A stretch of DNA of 64,000 bases from Candidatus Eiseniibacteriota bacterium (GCA_016712505.1 JADJQY010000002.1:310001-374000); one strand, 5' to 3'; positions 36,502 through 45,486 are shown, counted from the first letter of the stretch. The notes: a model not told the origin generated them from the sequence alone. Translations and numbers: made by a program.

Positions 36502-38256
36502 TCAGGGCGACCGGCTGCGTCCCATCCACGTTCCGGACCGGCCGGTAGGTCGCCGACTCTCGCCGGGGAGAGTGCCGCACGCGCGCCGCGTGCCTCGTGC
36601 GTCTCGGACGTCTCGTTCGTTCCGATCGTCCGGCATGTCGCGCACGCCTCGTACATCCCGTGCATCCAGTACGTCTCGTACCTCCCGTACGTCTCGTGGG
36701 GCTCGTGGGGCTCGTAGTTCTCGGGCGTCTCGTGCATCCTGTACATCCCGCACATCCTGTACATCCCGTACATCCCGCACATCCCGACCATCCCGCACAT
36801 CCCGACCGTCCCGACCGTCTCGTGCGCCAGTTGCGTCCTGTGGGGCCTGCGCGTTGCGCTCGTCTCGGGCGTACCGCTCGTCCGGTAGGTCCCGTGCGTC
36901 ACGTTCGCGTCGCGCTCCATGCCGACGTGGCGCGCGCCGTGCCCGCGCCTGGTCGGGACCCAGGTCCTGCTCGGCGTGGTAGCGGTTGTGGGCGGAACAA
37001 CGCAGGGAGAGATTCTCCACGTGATGGGCTCCACCGCGGCAAAACGGGTCGTGGTGGTGAAACTGGAGGAGAGCCCGATTGGTGCACCGATGTCCGCCGT
37101 CGGCGCGGAAGGCACAGCGTGCCCCGTCTCGGTCCCAGACTGCGCGGCGGACGGCCACCGGGATGTAGCGTGACTGGGTGCAGTGGCGCGCGGTCAGGCG
37201 GGGGGGCGCACCGCCGGTCACCACAGGCTGGTGCGCCGGGCCGGAGCCGCGATCGAGGCGCTCGTTGTCTCGCGGAGCGCGCGCGGGAGGCTGTTTGCCC
37301 CCGGCACCGCGCCGCCGCCGCTCGGCCTGCTCGATCAGGGCGCACAACGCCGCCCGCAGGATACGGTCGGCGTTGCCGTCCGGAATCTGATGCCGCAGCA
37401 GGTCCTGCGCCCGGTGAAAGAGCGTCGCCGTCTCGTGGTCGACGATGACCCGGAGTTCGAGAAGGTGATCGGGCCGTCGGCGAAACGGGGAAGGAGCGGA
37501 GCGCGCGGGGAACAGGAGCGTGTGCTGCCCGGTCGCTCCGGGGTGATTCTCGGGGAACCTCGCCGGCACGCGCGCGGCCACCGGGAAGTCCAACGGCGTC
37601 GGTCCTGCCGCCCGCATCTCCGGCGTGTCGATCGTCCCCGGCATGGGAGGCGCCGACCCCTGCCCCTCGCGACCTCGTGCACCGAGGACTCCGTCGGTGC
37701 GCGCGGCACCTTCGCCTGGCACGCACGCCCCCAGTCTCTGCCCGTCTCGCGCCGAGTTGCTCGCTGAACCGGGTCTTCCCGCGCCAGCTCCCACCGAGGC
37801 CGGCCGAGCCGGTCCGGGCATGGCCCGTTCAGCGCGGCCGAACGACAGGCGCGCACGCTCCTGCGCCACCATCGCCTCGACCTCGCGCTTGCTGCAGCCG
37901 GCGGCCTGCTCGAGCAACGCCGTGGCGTTCTCCGCGGTCAGCAGGGAGGAGAGGATGGAGAGCGTGCTGAGATTCAAGCTGCCCTGAGCGAGATGTTCGA
38001 GCGCGCGGGGAAAGCGGCGGGCAATCCGGGCGGCGGTGATGCGGCGGTAGGCGCCGGCCTCCGAGAGGCGAAGCACCTCGGTGCAGTAGGCAAATAGCGA
38101 CGCGCAGCCAAGGCCGAGGTAGAGGCGCCGAGCGTCCAGTTCGGCCAGGACGACCAGCAACTCGACCAAGGTCTCCCGCTCCCGCGCGACCAGCAGGAGC
38201 ACCTGCTGCAGGAGCTCGGTGTCGGAGTCCGGTGGGGATGCGCAGGCGCCGTCCAT
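36502..38256 (-). CDS. HNH endonuclease-domain protein with Arg-Asp repeat tail
   Basis: 584 residues. The start at 38256 is chosen because GAGGAG lies 9 nt upstream; 38280 is an alternative. An N-terminal DUF222-like helical region (about 10-130: LLQQVLLLVARERETLVELL) is typical of HNH proteins found in many copies in some genomes. A long Gly/Arg linker leads to the HNH motif at about 395-450 (VWDRDGARCAFRADGGHRC, LQFHHHDPF, NLSLRCSAHNRYHAE). The last 130 residues are nearly all RD dipeptide units (RDVRDVRDVQDVRDVQDAR) encoded by 9-bp repeats. Nuclease activity is inferred from the motif. No mobile-element ends were seen. Confidence 0.85.
   Translation of the reverse strand: MDGACASPPDSDTELLQQVLLLVARERETLVELLVVLAELDARRLYLGLGCASLFAYCTEVLRLSEAGAYRRITAARIARRFPRALEHLAQGSLNLSTLSILSSLLTAENATALLEQAAGCSKREVEAMVAQERARLSFGRAERAMPGPARPASVGAGAGRPGSASNSARDGQRLGACVPGEGAARTDGVLGARGREGQGSAPPMPGTIDTPEMRAAGPTPLDFPVAARVPARFPENHPGATGQHTLLFPARSAPSPFRRRPDHLLELRVIVDHETATLFHRAQDLLRHQIPDGNADRILRAALCALIEQAERRRRGAGGKQPPARAPRDNERLDRGSGPAHQPVVTGGAPPRLTARHCTQSRYIPVAVRRAVWDRDGARCAFRADGGHRCTNRALLQFHHHDPFCRGGAHHVENLSLRCSAHNRYHAEQDLGPDQARARRAPRRHGARRERDARDLPDERYARDERNAQAPQDATGARDGRDGRDVRDGRDVRDVRDVQDVRDVQDARDARELRAPRAPRDVREVRDVLDARDVRGVRDMPDDRNERDVRDARGTRRACGTLPGESRRPTGRSGTWMGRSRSP
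36600..36850 (-). repeat. 9-bp repeats encoding the RD tail of the HNH protein
   Basis: On the plus strand, units such as CATCCCGTA, CATCCTGTA and CGTCTCGTG follow each other. On the coding strand these read as D-V/A-R or D-V-Q triplets. Units are variable, so this is an old or diversifying array. Confidence 0.8.
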
Positions 38257-38311
38257 GGTCCGCTGCTCCTCTGGTTGCATCCTGCAGCCTGTATTCCCTT
38301 CGGGTCGTCTG

Positions 38312-38433
38312 GTTGCCGCGCGTCGTCCGGTTGCCGCGCCATCCCGTTGCCGCGCTGTCCCGTTGCCGCGCCGTCCTGTTGCCGCGCCATCCCGTTGCCG
38401 CGCGTCCTGTTTCCGCGCCGTCCCGTTGCCGCG
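38312..38433. repeat. 16-bp tandem units upstream of the HNH gene
   Basis: GTTGCCGCGCCATCCC and variants occur seven times; most units are 16 bp, with one of 18 and one of 15. It lies in the leader region of the minus-strand HNH gene, in the otherwise empty gap 38257-38638. Confidence 0.9.
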
Positions 38434-38638
38434 TTTGCGGGGTGACCCGTCTGCCTGTCGGCACCGGCCGGCCGGCCGTTCCGCCCGACGCGGTGGTGAC
38501 GGCGGCGCGTCGCCCAGAATGGGGGGAAGCAAAGATCGGGCCGTGCGCGGGGGCCGCGGGGTCATCGGCGATGGGTATTCCTGGAGGATGCGGAGCCGTC
38601 GGCGACGCGGAGGTGTGGACCGCGCCTGGCTGGAGTTC

Positions 38639-39178
38639 CTAGGCCGCTTGCGGCAGGCTGTCGGGCGGGAAGTGCTCGCGGTCGACCGCGAGCCGAAGGT
38701 AGGTGCGCAGATCGCCGGGATCGCCGCTCAGGACATGCTTCAGGACCTTCTCGAACGGGTGGAGCGTGAGGGTCGCGTCACCGCGCACGATCGTGAGGGC
38801 GAGGCCGCCGGGCTCGTGGACCCATCGGGCACCGGCGTGTCGGCAGAGCAACTCGCCCACGAATGCGCCGACCACCAGCACGAAACGCCAGTAGACCTCC
38901 TCGGTCGCGAACGCCTGCTTCAGGCTCTGGGCGCGGCTCGAGTTGACCACCCGCTCGAGCGCGTCGGTTGCGCCGTCGAATTCATCGAGCGAGATCGGTT
39001 CGCCAAAGGTCTGTCCGAAGACCCGCATGCACTCGTTGGCCAGGACCACGACCTCGGACTCCTCGATCGCGGCGATGCACTCGGTCACCACTTCCTGACT
39101 GCGTCGCATGTGGGCCAGGCCCATGACCAGGACCAGGATCGCGGTGAGGACCAGACTGAAGGCCAGACCGAGGACCAT
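38639..39178 (-). CDS. Membrane-anchored protein of unknown function
   Basis: 179 residues from ATG at 39178, which follows GGAGAGAGGGG; GTG at 39274 would add 32. The N-terminus is a membrane segment (VLGLAFSLVLTAILVLVMGLAH). The soluble part is alpha/beta with VYWRFVLVVGAFVGELLCRH, GARWVHEPGGLALTIV and TLHPFEKVLKHVLSGD, a pattern like DUF3806-type immunity or envelope proteins, though this is not firm. It follows tonB on the same strand, and the two may form an operon. Confidence 0.65.
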   Translation of the reverse strand: MVLGLAFSLVLTAILVLVMGLAHMRRSQEVVTECIAAIEESEVVVLANECMRVFGQTFGEPISLDEFDGATDALERVVNSSRAQSLKQAFATEEVYWRFVLVVGAFVGELLCRHAGARWVHEPGGLALTIVRGDATLTLHPFEKVLKHVLSGDPGDLRTYLRLAVDREHFPPDSLPQAA

Positions 39179-39324
39179 CGGACGCGTACCCCTCTCTCCG
39201 ATCGGCCCCGACGCCACGTCGGGGTCTGAAGAGGTATCGGCCGGGGGAGAGAGGAAGTTCAGTCGGGACCGCACCAGGGCGGACGGTAAGAACTCCCGAT
39301 CCTGGGATCCCGCGCCGGCAGCGA

Positions 39325-40101
39325 TCAGTCGAAGAGGCGGAAGCGGAACGGCACCACGACCACGAAGGGGACCGGCTTGCCGTCCACCGTGAGCGGCTTG
39401 AATTCCCATTGCATGACGGCAATCACCGCGGCGTGCTCCAGTGCGCGGAACCCGGGCGATTCCGCCACCTTGGCATCGAGGACCCGCCCGCTCAGCCCCA
39501 CCCGGACCTCCAGCTTGATCAGTCCCTGCTGCTCCGCCCGGATGGCATCCCGCGGATAGTCGGGGCGCACCAGGGTGACGATCTGGAAGTTGTCCGTCAT
39601 GGCGGCCAGAGGCAAGGCGGGCTCGCTCGAGAAGTCCTCGCGCAGGACGATCCGGACCGGTTCGGTCGACTCCTCCGCGGTCACCGCCGCGGGGACGGGC
39701 ACCGGCTTCGCGCGCAGCTCGGCCGGCTTGGGCTTGGCCCGCGTCGCCTGGACCGTCGCAATGGTCATCATCTCGGGCCGGAGTTCAACCTCGACGGCGG
39801 TCATCGCGCCTCGAGCCCGCGGCAGGTCGGGCAGGTGTCGCTCTCGCGCCTCAGGTCGACGCGTGGTGATCTTCGCCTCCACCTCGGGGCCCTGCAGGGC
39901 CAGGCGCGGACGGAGAGCCGGTTGGCTCGCGGGGGCGAGCAGCAAGAGGAGTGGGACCAGATGGAGAAGGATCGATCCGAGGGCAGCCCCGATCCAGCGA
40001 CGCCGGAGCGACCGGAGGTCATCGATGCGCCGCAGCAGGCGCGATTCGGTTCGGCCCCCGGGCGCGAAGCGCGGAGCCCCGGTGGGTCCCTCGAAGTTCA
40101 T
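39325..40101 (-). CDS. Energy transducer TonB family protein
   Basis: About 258 residues from ATG at 40101. A membrane helix at about 33-53 (ALGSILLHLVPLLLLLAP) is followed by a Pro/Ala/Glu-rich periplasmic stretch. The TonB C-terminal domain (residues about 175-258) shows RPDYPRDAIRAEQQGLIKLEV and FRALEHAAVIAVMQWEFKP. It couples the proton-motive force through ExbB/D to outer-membrane receptors; no exbBD or receptor lies nearby. It is divergent from the EF-G gene, sharing a 221-bp intergenic region. Confidence 0.9.
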   Translation of the reverse strand: MNFEGPTGAPRFAPGGRTESRLLRRIDDLRSLRRRWIGAALGSILLHLVPLLLLLAPASQPALRPRLALQGPEVEAKITTRRPEARERHLPDLPRARGAMTAVEVELRPEMMTIATVQATRAKPKPAELRAKPVPVPAAVTAEESTEPVRIVLREDFSSEPALPLAAMTDNFQIVTLVRPDYPRDAIRAEQQGLIKLEVRVGLSGRVLDAKVAESPGFRALEHAAVIAVMQWEFKPLTVDGKPVPFVVVVPFRFRLFD

Positions 40102-40239
40102 GTTCCGGCCCCGCCCGAGAGATCCGGGCCCAACAGCGTCTCTGGCGCGCGGCGGCCCCTCCACCTGAGGTGCCTTCGATCGAAGTCCGGTCGCCTTCAA
40201 CCGTAGCAGATGCGAACGGCCGGTCCAAACCCCGGTTCC

Positions 40240-40269
40240 TTGACACCCGCCGCGCGCCCTTCCTATGGT
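40240..40269 (+). promoter_or_regulatory. Promoter of the EF-G paralogue gene
   Basis: TTGACA (40240-40245), an 18-bp spacer and TATGGT (40264-40269). It lies about 47 bp before ATG 40323, with CAGGAGA as the ribosome-binding site. It is the strongest protein-gene promoter seen in the window. Confidence 0.8.
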
Positions 40270-40322
40270 CGCTCGAGGCGCGCGCGGGATCGGGCGTGCC
40301 CCGAACCTATCAGGAGAACCGG

Positions 40323-42374
40323 ATGGACACGCACTTAGGCCGCCTGCGAAACATCGGCATCATCGCCCACATCGACGCAGGCAAGACGACCACCACCGAA
40401 CGGATCCTCTACTACTCCGGCGTGACCCACGCGATCGGAGAGGTCGACGCCGGGTCGACCCAGATGGATTGGATGGAGCAGGAGCGGGAGCGCGGCATCA
40501 CCATCACTTCCGCCGCCACGCGATTCGTCTGGCGGGACCACGACGTCAACCTGATCGACACCCCCGGCCACGTCGACTTCACCGCCGAGGTGGAACGTTC
40601 GCTCCGCGTGCTCGACGGCGCGGTGGTGGTGCTCTGCGCGGTGGGCGGAGTCGAGCCGCAGTCGGAGATGGTCTGGCACCAGGCCGAGCGCTACCACGTC
40701 CCATGTCTCTTCTTCGTCAACAAGCTCGATCGCCTCGGGGCTTCGTTCGAGGATGTGCTCGAGGACATCCGGGCTACCCTCGGCGTGACCCCGGTCGTGA
40801 CCCATCTGCCGGTCGGAACCGAAGACCGGTTCCGGGGAGTCATCGATCTCCTCCATGGCACCTACCTGCAGTGGGATCCGTCGGACAACGGCGTCTCCTT
40901 TCGCACCGGTCCGATTCCGGCGGAGGAGGAAGCGCGCGCGGGGGCGTTCCGCCAGGCGCTGCTCGAGGCGGTTGCCGGGGAGGACGACCTCCTCCTGAGC
41001 CGGTTCCTCGATGGGGGGGAGATCAGCGCGGAGGAGATCGTCGCGACCCTGCGCCGGGCGACGCTGGCCCGGCGCCTGTTTCCCGTCCTCTCCGGAGCAT
41101 CGCTGCGAAACATCGGGATCCAACCGCTTCTCGATGCCATCGTCGACTACCTGCCCGCACCCGATGAGGTGCCCCCGCCGGTCGCGGTCCGTCCCGCGAG
41201 CGGAGAGCAGGTTTCCTGCCCGGCGGATCCCGGCGGGCCGCTGCTCGGGTTCGTCTTCAAGACTTTCACCGAGCGGGAGCGCGGACGGGCCAGCTACATC
41301 CGCCTCTACTCCGGCCGGCTGCGCGAGGGAATGACGGTGCAGCTTCCGCGCCTCGGTGCGACCGAACGGATCGCCCGCCTCTTCCGGGTTCACGCGGACA
41401 AGCGACAACCACTCAAGGAGGCGGGCGCCGGAGACATCGTGGTCGCTACCGGGCTCAAGCTGGCCATGACCGGCGACACGCTCTCCGAGACCGAGCCGCT
41501 CCTGCTCGAGGGGCTGCATTTCCCCGAGCCGGTGGTTTCCGCCGCGCTCGAGGCGCGCTCCGCGGGGGACGAAGAGAAGATCACCCACGCCCTGGAGAAA
41601 CTCTCGAGCGACGACCCGACCTTCAAGTTCAAGCTCGACGAGTCGACCGGGCAGACCGTGATCGCCGGAATGGGGGAACTCCACCTGCAGATCCTCGAAG
41701 ACCGTCTGGTGCGCGAGTTCGGCCTCAAGGTGCGGATGGGGAAGCCGCAGGTCACCTACCGGGAGACGATCCGTGAGCCGGTGCGGAGCGACGGGCTGTA
41801 CGACCGGTTCACGGGCGGTCGCCAGCATCTGGGCGAACTCACGCTCGTGATCACGCCGCTTGGACGCAGCGAAGGGTTCCGCTTCATCGATCGGCTGCCG
41901 GCCGGCACGCTCGCCCCGGCGATCGTCAAGGTGGTGGAGCAGGCCTGCGTCGACGCCAAGGAGTCCGGCATCCAGTTCGGCTACCCGGTGACCGACGTGG
42001 AAGCGGCCCTGGTCGCGGCGCACTGGAGCGACCTCAACTCGACCGACTTCGCCTTTCGAAACGCCGCGCTGAGCGCGTTTCGCGACGGCTGTCGGCGTGC
42101 CTCGCCCGTCTTGCTCGAGCCGATCGTCTCCCTCGAGATCGTGACCCCGAAGGAGTTCGTCGGTGCGGTGATGGGGCTCCTCGGCTCCCGACAGGGGCGG
42201 GTGGTGGGGGGCGAGGCGAAGGAGACCACGCACGTGATGAAGGGGGAGGCGCCCCTCTCTCGGATGTTTGGCTTCGAGACCGATCTGCGAAGTGTCAGCC
42301 AGGGGCGCGCCAGCTCATCGATGCTGTTCTCGCATTTCGACCTGGTCCGCGGCGATCCGAGCGGTGGCGGATAA
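40323..42374 (+). CDS. Elongation factor G-like translational GTPase
   Basis: 683 residues. G1 is AHIDAGKT (15-22), G2 lies in ERERGITITSA, G3 is DTPGHVDF and G4 is NKLDR. Domains II-V follow, including the domain IV/V region (VVGGEAKETTHVMKGEAPLS; RMFGFETDLRSVSQGRASSS). It stands alone, not in a str operon with rpsL/rpsG/tuf, and has its own strong promoter. A second, specialised EF-G is therefore likely, but it could be the sole fusA. The start matches the family N-terminus. Confidence 0.9.
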   Translation: MDTHLGRLRNIGIIAHIDAGKTTTTERILYYSGVTHAIGEVDAGSTQMDWMEQERERGITITSAATRFVWRDHDVNLIDTPGHVDFTAEVERSLRVLDGAVVVLCAVGGVEPQSEMVWHQAERYHVPCLFFVNKLDRLGASFEDVLEDIRATLGVTPVVTHLPVGTEDRFRGVIDLLHGTYLQWDPSDNGVSFRTGPIPAEEEARAGAFRQALLEAVAGEDDLLLSRFLDGGEISAEEIVATLRRATLARRLFPVLSGASLRNIGIQPLLDAIVDYLPAPDEVPPPVAVRPASGEQVSCPADPGGPLLGFVFKTFTERERGRASYIRLYSGRLREGMTVQLPRLGATERIARLFRVHADKRQPLKEAGAGDIVVATGLKLAMTGDTLSETEPLLLEGLHFPEPVVSAALEARSAGDEEKITHALEKLSSDDPTFKFKLDESTGQTVIAGMGELHLQILEDRLVREFGLKVRMGKPQVTYRETIREPVRSDGLYDRFTGGRQHLGELTLVITPLGRSEGFRFIDRLPAGTLAPAIVKVVEQACVDAKESGIQFGYPVTDVEAALVAAHWSDLNSTDFAFRNAALSAFRDGCRRASPVLLEPIVSLEIVTPKEFVGAVMGLLGSRQGRVVGGEAKETTHVMKGEAPLSRMFGFETDLRSVSQGRASSSMLFSHFDLVRGDPSGGG

Positions 42375-42446
42375 TGCCCGCAACCGCCGGCCCGGGCTCT
42401 CCGATACCTGGGCGTGTCCAATCACGCAGCCAAGCAGGAGAACCCC

Positions 42447-42662
42447 ATGTCGCTCATCAGTTCCATCCAGCGCGGCCCCGTCGCGGTCGCGGCCCGCATC
42501 TCGAATCCACTGGAAGAGAGGGGACTCAACCCCCAGCCGCTCCCGCCGAAAGAGGGCTCGCGCCGCGGTTCGCGCCTTGCGTCGCGCCTCGACTCGGTGG
42601 CGCTCAACCCGCAACCGTTGCCCCCCCGGCAGCTCGCCGCATTTCGCCTCTGGTTTCGCTAA
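42447..42662 (+). CDS. Small protein with two LNPQPLPP motifs
   Basis: 71 residues with CAGGAG 6 nt before ATG 42447. The sequence contains GLNPQPLPPKE and ALNPQPLPPRQ 23 residues apart, joined by a basic stretch (SRRGSRLASRLDS). LNPQPLPP repeats occur in short uncharacterised bacterial proteins. No signal peptide, membrane segment or enzyme motif is present. It follows the EF-G gene by 72 bp and precedes the haem-binding-domain gene, so it may share the EF-G transcript. Confidence 0.75.
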   Translation: MSLISSIQRGPVAVAARISNPLEERGLNPQPLPPKEGSRRGSRLASRLDSVALNPQPLPPRQLAAFRLWFR

Positions 42663-42681
42663 CCCGGGTGGGGTAGGGTGT

Positions 42682-42704
42682 TATTGCGATCGGTAGTTGC
42701 AATA
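42682..42704 (+). promoter_or_regulatory. Inverted repeat, possible operator
   Basis: TATTGCGA-TCGGTAG-TTGCAATA: 8-bp arms with one mismatch around a 7-bp spacer, 42 bp before ATG 42746. It is markedly A/T-richer than its surroundings. The regulator is unknown. Confidence 0.4.
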
Positions 42705-42745
42705 CGGATCGGGCCGCCCGACCCCCAAAGCCCGACGGAGGAGCG

Positions 42746-43231
42746 ATGAAGCGTCTGCTCAGTATCCTCGCCGCGATCGTGTTCGCCCTGCAGCTGGTGC
42801 CCTACGGGCGAAAGCACAGCAACCCGCCGGTCCTGCGGGAGCCGAACTGGGACTCGCCGGCCACCGCGGCCACCTTCGATGCCGCCTGTGCCGATTGCCA
42901 CAGCAACCAGACCCGCTGGCCCTGGTACAGCTTCGTGGCCCCGGCCTCCTGGCTCATTCAGAAGGATGTCGACGAGGGGCGCGCGAAGTTCAACGTCTCC
43001 GAGATGGGCCGGGCGAAGAACGACGCCGACGAGGCCGCGGAGATCGTGCTGAGCGGCGAGATGCCGCTCAAGCCGTATCTGCCGCTCCACCCGGAGGCGC
43101 GACTCACCCCGGAGCAGCGGCGGCAGTTCGCCGCCGGCCTGGCCGCGACCTTTGGCCGCGAGGGGGGACACGGCGGCGCCGGCCAGGGGAGCGAGACCGA
43201 GCAGGAAGCGGAGGAGGCTGAGGGGCACTGA
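42746..43231 (+). CDS. Haem-binding-domain protein (CxxCH)
   Basis: 161 residues. A signal anchor or signal peptide (LLSILAAIVFALQLVPYGR) is followed by NPPV and a single CADCH site (residues 48-52) for covalent haem attachment in the periplasm. The WPWYSFVAPASWLIQKDV stretch and GEMPLKPYLPLHPEARLTPEQ are typical of the small haem-binding-domain family. The tail is Gly/Glu-rich. Electron transfer or redox sensing is inferred. It ends convergent with the solenoid gene through a shared hairpin. Confidence 0.88.
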   Translation: MKRLLSILAAIVFALQLVPYGRKHSNPPVLREPNWDSPATAATFDAACADCHSNQTRWPWYSFVAPASWLIQKDVDEGRAKFNVSEMGRAKNDADEAAEIVLSGEMPLKPYLPLHPEARLTPEQRRQFAAGLAATFGREGGHGGAGQGSETEQEAEEAEGH

Positions 43232-43256
43232 CCGGCTGCCGACCCCCTCGGTCAGT
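43227..43256. terminator. Hairpin between two convergent genes
   Basis: ACTGACCG (43227-43234) and CGGTCAGT (43249-43256) pair perfectly around a 14-nt loop. Each arm contains the stop codon of one of the two converging genes. No T-tract is present. Confidence 0.5.
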
Positions 43257-45486
43257 CGCGCCCGCGCTTCCCTCCATGCGGCCGATCGAGGTCGAACCGC
43301 CCGCCATCGCGATCGACGAAGATGCCGAAGTTTCGCGCGCGCGCGGTGTCGCTCGCGGGGTCCTCGGTCCGGGTGAAGTCGTCGTGGAAGCTCGTGGGGT
43401 ACGAGTCGCGACCGCCAAGGTCGACGAAGAGCCCGAGTGACGTGGTCTCGGTCCAGTAGACCGAACTCCCCCCGCGGGCGAGGAAGCGCGGGTCGTAGGT
43501 GATCTTGCCCGGGTGTTTGTCCGCGGTGGTGAAGGTGTAGACGTCGTCTCCGCCCCCTTCCAGGCAGAGGGCGACACTGCGGTTGATCGAGTGGCCGATC
43601 CCCTCACTGCCACAGAGGTAGCGATCGTTGCCGCTGGCGTCGAGGAAGAGGGAGACGGTGAAGTCGTGCCCGTAGGCCGGTCCCCAGTTCTGACTCGTTT
43701 CGTGGAGGTCGTCGCCCCCCTCGTCGATCTTCGCTCCGATGCAGAAGTGGGCGCCGGAGGCGTTGGCCCAGCCGGTGGCGCGCGACTCGTCGTTACCCCC
43801 GCCGTCCCAGAAGAGACCGGTGCCGAACCAGTAGCCGCAGCCTTGCCCCCAGTTGCCGATGGTGTAGCGGTCGTCGCCGCTCGCGTCGAGCAGTGCGCCG
43901 AGTCCGCCCGCCCAGGAGTGCCCATCGCTCCCGTCGCCGCGGCGTCCCATCCCGCACCCTTGCGCCCCGCTGGCCGAGATCTTCCCCGCGCTGTGGCCGG
44001 ACGGGCGTCCGGTGATCTTGGGGTCGACCACCGAGAGGTAGGTGTCGTTCCCCTCGCGGTCGCCCAGCACTCCGATGCCGCCCGCACCGCCGTATCCCTG
44101 GGCGTCGCCCCAGGTGACGTACTGGTCGGCGCCGCTCAGGTCGAGCAGCATGCCGATCCCGAAGAAAGCCGCGCCCTGTCCGCCGACCTGGTGGTCGTAG
44201 CGGTCGGTCCCCGCGAGGTCGAGGAGTGCGCCGAGGCCGAAGAGACCGGCGCCCTGTCCGAGCAGGTGGGAACGGTACTGATCGTCTCCCCCCGCTTCGA
44301 GCAGCACGCCGATTCCGGTCAATCCCGCGCCGAGGGCGACCTCACGGGCGGAGTAGTGATCATCGCCGCTCAGGTCGAGCGCCGCGCCGATCGATCGGGT
44401 CTCTGTGGATGCGCCGAGCGGACCGGAGTAGCGGTCGTTTCCTCCGAGATCGACCACCAGGAACGCGCCCTGGTCGGTCAGGTCGAGATCGTGACCGTCG
44501 GTGCCATCGATCATCACGAGGCCGACCGGAGTCGGGATCGAGAGGTGGAGCTCCGCCAGCATCTGTCGCGCGCCGACGTCAGGCAGCGTGTCGGCCAGAG
44601 CGCGCCGGGCGAGGTCGAGCGCCTCGACCGTCTTCAGTCCGGCGTACCAGAGGCTCGCTTCGTCCCAGCTTCGTGCGGCGTCGTCCATCGCCGGCTCATA
44701 CTCGGCACCGCCGGTCATCTCATCACCGATGTCGATCCGCTCGGCGATGCGGGAGCGGGTCTCGAGCGGAACCGCGCGAAAGGCGAGTTCCGCCCAGCCG
44801 CGCGCGTCGAGCAGGTCGAGCACCAACTTGCCCAGGATCGTGCTCACCGCGGGGGGAAGGGGGGCGCAGAGGGAGTCGATCTCGACCTTGCCGCGCACCG
44901 CCTCCGGCGCGCCGCCGAAGGTCGCGGTCTGGGTGACGCGGTTTCCCGCGCTCCAGCAGGTGAGCAGTGCTTCCGCCAGAGGGGTCGGTGGGGCAGTGAG
45001 GTTTGCCGAGTAGGCGCGGGTCGCGCCATAGCGCTTGTTGACCCCGAGGTCGTGGACGGCGCGGTAGAGCGCGCCGGGGGGCGCGGAGCTGGCCACGGCA
45101 TCGGGAGCGAGAGTCGTGGTGAGGACTGCTCCCATGGCGCGGGTGAACGGGGCGATCGCCAGCGGCTCGGCCAGCAGGTCGTCGAAGTGTCGCAGGAGAT
45201 GCGGGATCTGCTGCGGGTAGCGCTCCCACCAGCCCCGAGCCTCCCAGCCGAGGTCGGTCCGCGTGAGTCCGGAGAGCGCGAGGGCCTCGTCGAGGGCATC
45301 GCGGGCCGAGGCATCCTGGGCCGATGTATCGTGGGCCGAAGCGGGCGGGGGGTCGCGCCGCGCGACCGCCTCGCCCGCTGCGACCGCGACCTCCGTCCAC
45401 GCGACGCCGGGACCGACGAGGGCCAAGAGGAGCAGCCCGCCACCGAGACCCAATGCGCGCCCCACGTCCCGAACCGTGCTGCCCAT
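43252..45486 (-). CDS. Secreted Asp-rich repeat (probable beta-solenoid) protein
   Basis: 744 residues. The start at 45486 has AAGGAG upstream and a signal peptide (RALGLGGGLLLLALVGPGVAWT). Residues about 60-320 form a helical domain of unknown type. Residues about 325-740 consist of some 14 repeats of 20-35 residues with the pattern L(L/F).D.(G/S)G(D/N)D.Y......QG.G..GIG, for example LLEAGGDDQY and LDLAGTDRY. Asp clusters at regular turns suggest metal binding, as in RTX proteins, but the RTX nonapeptide is not matched. An extracellular location is inferred. It is divergent from the methyltransferase pair. Confidence 0.8.
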   Translation of the reverse strand: MGSTVRDVGRALGLGGGLLLLALVGPGVAWTEVAVAAGEAVARRDPPPASAHDTSAQDASARDALDEALALSGLTRTDLGWEARGWWERYPQQIPHLLRHFDDLLAEPLAIAPFTRAMGAVLTTTLAPDAVASSAPPGALYRAVHDLGVNKRYGATRAYSANLTAPPTPLAEALLTCWSAGNRVTQTATFGGAPEAVRGKVEIDSLCAPLPPAVSTILGKLVLDLLDARGWAELAFRAVPLETRSRIAERIDIGDEMTGGAEYEPAMDDAARSWDEASLWYAGLKTVEALDLARRALADTLPDVGARQMLAELHLSIPTPVGLVMIDGTDGHDLDLTDQGAFLVVDLGGNDRYSGPLGASTETRSIGAALDLSGDDHYSAREVALGAGLTGIGVLLEAGGDDQYRSHLLGQGAGLFGLGALLDLAGTDRYDHQVGGQGAAFFGIGMLLDLSGADQYVTWGDAQGYGGAGGIGVLGDREGNDTYLSVVDPKITGRPSGHSAGKISASGAQGCGMGRRGDGSDGHSWAGGLGALLDASGDDRYTIGNWGQGCGYWFGTGLFWDGGGNDESRATGWANASGAHFCIGAKIDEGGDDLHETSQNWGPAYGHDFTVSLFLDASGNDRYLCGSEGIGHSINRSVALCLEGGGDDVYTFTTADKHPGKITYDPRFLARGGSSVYWTETTSLGLFVDLGGRDSYPTSFHDDFTRTEDPASDTARARNFGIFVDRDGGRFDLDRPHGGKRGRD

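Noticed and set aside
40335..42233. 632-codon open frame on the minus strand
   Set aside because: It is antisense to the EF-G gene, whose GTPase motifs are complete.
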